A stretch of DNA of 7,596 nt from Actinomycetota bacterium (lineage in GTDB: Bacteria > Actinomycetota > Actinomycetes > Nanopelagicales > Nanopelagicaceae), in assembly GCA_009700405.1 (NCBI GenBank), contig WLMD01000080.1, positions 1-7,596 on the forward strand. The letters run 5' to 3'. Below the pieces are notes generated by a model. That model was not told the origin of the DNA, did not search any database, and saw only the letters and a list, made by a program, of their open reading frames with translations. A program made the position numbers and the translations under genes. Each line of letters opens with the position of its first letter. Within the stretch, counting starts at the first letter, position 1. This document shows, in pieces, positions 5,208 to 7,596 of this stretch.

Positions 5208-7090
5208 TAGTTGGATCCGCCTTTCGCTACTTCATCCGCAGTTAAATATTTTTCAAGTTCATGAACATCGAATAAATCGAATAGTTCTTTAGGAATTGCA
5301 GGCAAAGCCTGTGCTCGAATATTTACTTTGTCGCCATCGAAACTAGAGATGTGGTTTATTTGGCGCCACTTGTTATTCATGCCAGGGAAATCATCACGTG
5401 TGTGACCACCGCGAGATTCTTCTCGCAACACGGCAGACTTAGCGGTGCTCTCGGCAACTAACAACATGTTGTCTAGATCAAAGGCTAAGTGGAAACCAGG
5501 GTTGAATTCTCGACCACCACTGACAGAAATGTTTGCGCTGCGTTTGCGGATGTCGGCAATCTTTACAATCGCTTCTTCCAATTCTGCTCCCGTGCGTACG
5601 ATTCCAACCAAGTTGTGTGTGATTTCTTGTAACTCTGCGTGTAATGAATAAGCGTTTTCGCCACCTGTGCGACTAAATGGGGCTTGAGCTCTTGCTGCCG
5701 CTTCAGTAATCGCTTTTTCGCTTACTGGCACTCGTTTTGCGCTCTTTGCGTACTCAGAAGCACCCATTCCTGCGCGGCGACCAAATACCAAGAGATCTGA
5801 AAGTGAGTTACCACCAAGACGGTTTGAACCATGCATTCCGCCCGCAACTTCACCAGCTGCGTAAAGTCCAGGGACACCAACTGCTGCAGCCGTATCTGGT
5901 TCAACCTCAACGCCGCCCATGACGTAATGACATGTTGGGCCAACTTCCATAGCTTCCTTCGTGATGTCGACCCCAGCTAATTCATAGAACTGGTGCCACA
6001 TAGAAGGTAGGCGCTTCTTAATTACTTCAGCGCTTAGGCGTTTTGAAACATCAAGGAATACTCCACCGTGTTCTGTTCCGCGCCCTGCTTTAACTTCGGA
6101 GTTAATTGCGCGAGCAACTTCGTCACGAGGCAACAACTCTGGAGGGCGACGATTGTTATCTTGATCAAGATACCAACGATCTGCTTCTGCTTCGTTGTCT
6201 GCATACTTATCAATAAATACATCAGGGATGTACTTGAACATAAAGCGCTCACCTAATGTATTTGTGAGCACGCCACCTTCTCCGCGTACAGATTCTGTAA
6301 CAAGAATTCCGCGAACCGATGGAGGCCACACCATTCCAGTTGGATGAAATTGCAAGAACTCCATATCAACTAAATTTGCTCCAGCTTTCAGTGCGAGGGC
6401 GTGGCCATCGCCAGTACCTTCCCAAGAGTTGGAAGTAATCTTAAAAGTCTTACCTACTCCGCCTGTTGCAATAATTACCGCAGGTGCTTCGAATAAAACT
6501 TCCTCGCCACTTTCGCGCCAATATCCGTAAACGCCCGCAATCTTGCCATCTTCTTTCAAGATTTCAGTAACTGTTAACTCTGCAAATACTTTGATATTTG
6601 CTTCCATAGAACCGAATTTCTTTCCATCTTCTTGTTGAAGGGCAACAATCTTTTGTTGCATTGTGCGGATGAGTTCGAGACCTGTGCGGTCTCCAACGTG
6701 AGCAAGGCGTGGATATTCATGTCCGCCAAAGTTTCGTTGTGAAATCTTTCCTTCTTTGGTGCGATCAAAGAGAGCGCCCCATGTTTCAAGCTCCCAAATG
6801 CGATCTGGGGACTCTTTCGCATGAAGCTCGGCCATGCGGAAATGATTGAGGAATTTGCCTCCACGCATGGTGTCGCGAAAGTGAACCTGCCAATTATCTT
6901 TTTCATTGACGTTACCCATTGATGCAGCAGCTCCGCCCTCAGCCATAACGGTGTGAGCTTTGCCGAAGAGTGATTTACAAATAATAGCCACGCGTAGATT
7001 TGCTTCGCGAGCTTCTACTGCCGCGCGCAAACCTGCGCCTCCGGCGCCGATAACAATTACATCGTATTGATGGCGTTCGATTGTTGACAT
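5207..7090 (-). CDS. sdhA: succinate dehydrogenase flavoprotein subunit
   Basis: This 627-residue catalytic subunit oxidises succinate to fumarate on the cytoplasmic face. The FAD dinucleotide motif VIGAGGAGLRAA spans 13-24. H46 in KAHTVMAEGG is the expected covalent FAD attachment residue. Substrate-site signatures follow: FHPTGM (H249), VRGEGG (269-273), the catalytic arginine R322 in LLPRDEVAR, H388 in TCHYVMGG, and GSNRLGGNSLSDLL (421-434, R424). The C-terminal helical domain ends with the usual HTRDDFP region. No key residue is missing. The ATG at 7090 is 8 nt after a GGGG run that follows the sdhC stop codon (TAAGGGG), a good ribosome site. It is 12 nt downstream of sdhC and overlaps sdhB by 1 nt, so the three subunits are co-translated. 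Confidence 0.97.
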   Translation of the reverse strand: MSTIERHQYDVIVIGAGGAGLRAAVEAREANLRVAIICKSLFGKAHTVMAEGGAAASMGNVNEKDNWQVHFRDTMRGGKFLNHFRMAELHAKESPDRIWELETWGALFDRTKEGKISQRNFGGHEYPRLAHVGDRTGLELIRTMQQKIVALQQEDGKKFGSMEANIKVFAELTVTEILKEDGKIAGVYGYWRESGEEVLFEAPAVIIATGGVGKTFKITSNSWEGTGDGHALALKAGANLVDMEFLQFHPTGMVWPPSVRGILVTESVRGEGGVLTNTLGERFMFKYIPDVFIDKYADNEAEADRWYLDQDNNRRPPELLPRDEVARAINSEVKAGRGTEHGGVFLDVSKRLSAEVIKKRLPSMWHQFYELAGVDITKEAMEVGPTCHYVMGGVEVEPDTAAAVGVPGLYAAGEVAGGMHGSNRLGGNSLSDLLVFGRRAGMGASEYAKSAKRVPVSEKAITEAAARAQAPFSRTGGENAYSLHAELQEITHNLVGIVRTGAELEEAIVKIADIRKRSANISVSGGREFNPGFHLAFDLDNMLLVAESTAKSAVLREESRGGHTRDDFPGMNNKWRQINHISSFDGDKVNIRAQALPAIPKELFDLFDVHELEKYLTADEVAKGGSN

Positions 7091-7102
7091 AGTCAGCGCC
7101 CC

Positions 7103-7596
7103 TTAGAAGAAGTAGAAATTAGTTATGGAGCCGGATGAAACGGCCCGAACGTATATATCGCTAAGCGCTACGCCAATGAGTGAAATCCAAGCAAATGTTG
7201 GGTGCTTATGGTTAAGAACTGAAACCCATGTCCACAACTTGTAACGAAATGGGTGCTTGGAGAAATGTTTCAACCGACCGCCGATTGTGTGCCGACAGGT
7301 GTGGCATGAAGCGGAATAGAGCCATAACAAAGTGGCGTTAGTCAACAGAACTAACGAACCAACACTCATGTGGCCCCATTGACCTTCGCTATTTCGGAAA
7401 GCTAAAACGGCATCAATAGTAAGGAGAACATTGAAAACAAGACCGGCCAAAAAGAACCAGCGATGACCGTTCTGCAAAATTAGTGGGGCTTTTGTTTCAC
7501 CTGTATAGGTTTTATGTGGTTCAGCTACTGCGCATGCAGGCGGTGACTGCCAGAAAGATCTGTAGTAAGCCTTGCGGTAGTAGTAACAAGTCATGC
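7103..7596 (-). CDS. sdhC: succinate dehydrogenase membrane anchor, Sdh1-type (partial)
   Basis: This is the C-terminal part of the single-polypeptide membrane anchor found beside sdhA and sdhB in actinobacteria, the class of mycobacterial Rv0249c. The frame is open to the window edge. The ATG at 7594 is probably an internal methionine, since relatives are longer (about 270 residues) and RKAYYRSFW and SPPACAVAEPH look like mid-protein sequence. Counting from that Met, helices lie at about 44-66, 76-95 and 132-152. Between the second and third is SCHTCRHTIGGRLKHFSKHP, with C97, H98, C100 and H102. I recall mycobacterial Sdh1 being described with a membrane-embedded Rieske-type cluster in this subunit; whether these residues are its ligands is inference. 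It passes electrons to menaquinone. The sdh promoter lies outside the window. Confidence 0.9.
   Translation of the reverse strand, partial: MTCYYYRKAYYRSFWQSPPACAVAEPHKTYTGETKAPLILQNGHRWFFLAGLVFNVLLTIDAVLAFRNSEGQWGHMSVGSLVLLTNATLLWLYSASCHTCRHTIGGRLKHFSKHPFRYKLWTWVSVLNHKHPTFAWISLIGVALSDIYVRAVSSGSITNFYFF

Overview
The window looks like part of a low-to-mid GC (mid-40s % by eye) actinobacterial chromosome. The best evidence is the succinate dehydrogenase cluster. Its membrane subunit has the Cys-His-x-Cys-x-His block and C-terminal region I associate with the actinobacterial Sdh1-type anchor. Its iron-sulfur subunit has the matching CIECFLCQ-type cluster motif. The modest GC, tight gene packing and candidate leaderless promoters would fit a streamlined freshwater lineage such as acI/Nanopelagicales. 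That placement is inference; no marker gene here fixes it.

Layout. Positions 10-98 (minus) carry a tRNA-Ser(GCU) with its own likely promoter at 163-190. Positions 214-807 (minus) encode an unrecognised five-helix membrane protein. Its upstream region (808-918) holds a TATAAT box, two short inverted repeats and a 21-bp piece resembling the 3' end of the tRNA-Ser. Positions 919-1812 (minus) encode a membrane-anchored extracytoplasmic protein that looks like a degenerate M23/LytM-fold protein. Positions 1916-3352 (plus) encode an Xaa-Pro aminopeptidase (PepP). The start codons of these last two genes face each other across about 100 bp, and each has a TAnnnT hexamer exactly 6 nt upstream, as expected for leaderless mRNAs.

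From 7596 down to 3341 (minus) lies one tightly packed gene row: sdhC (cut by the window edge), sdhA, sdhB, a YvlD/holin-4-type small membrane protein, and two adjacent crcB (Fluc fluoride channel) genes. Junctions are 12 nt, a 1-nt TAATG overlap, 3 nt, a proposed 7-nt overlap and a 4-nt ATGA overlap, so an operon is very likely. SdhCAB links the TCA cycle to the menaquinone pool. The paired CrcB subunits probably form a heterodimeric fluoride channel. The last crcB overlaps the convergent pepP gene by 12 nt, inside a perfect 7-bp hairpin.

Most interesting points: the two CrcB subunits have lost opposite halves of the Phe-box motif (W-S-T-F versus F-S-T-V), which predicts a channel with one intact pore; the upstream crcB appears to start at an ATT codon; the pepP/crcB 3' ends share a stop-codon-containing hairpin; and a tRNA-Ser 3'-end-like fragment lies about 0.8 kb from the intact tRNA. 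I saw no transposase, CRISPR array, integrase or clearly new defence-type system. No stretch over 300 bases lacks a gene.
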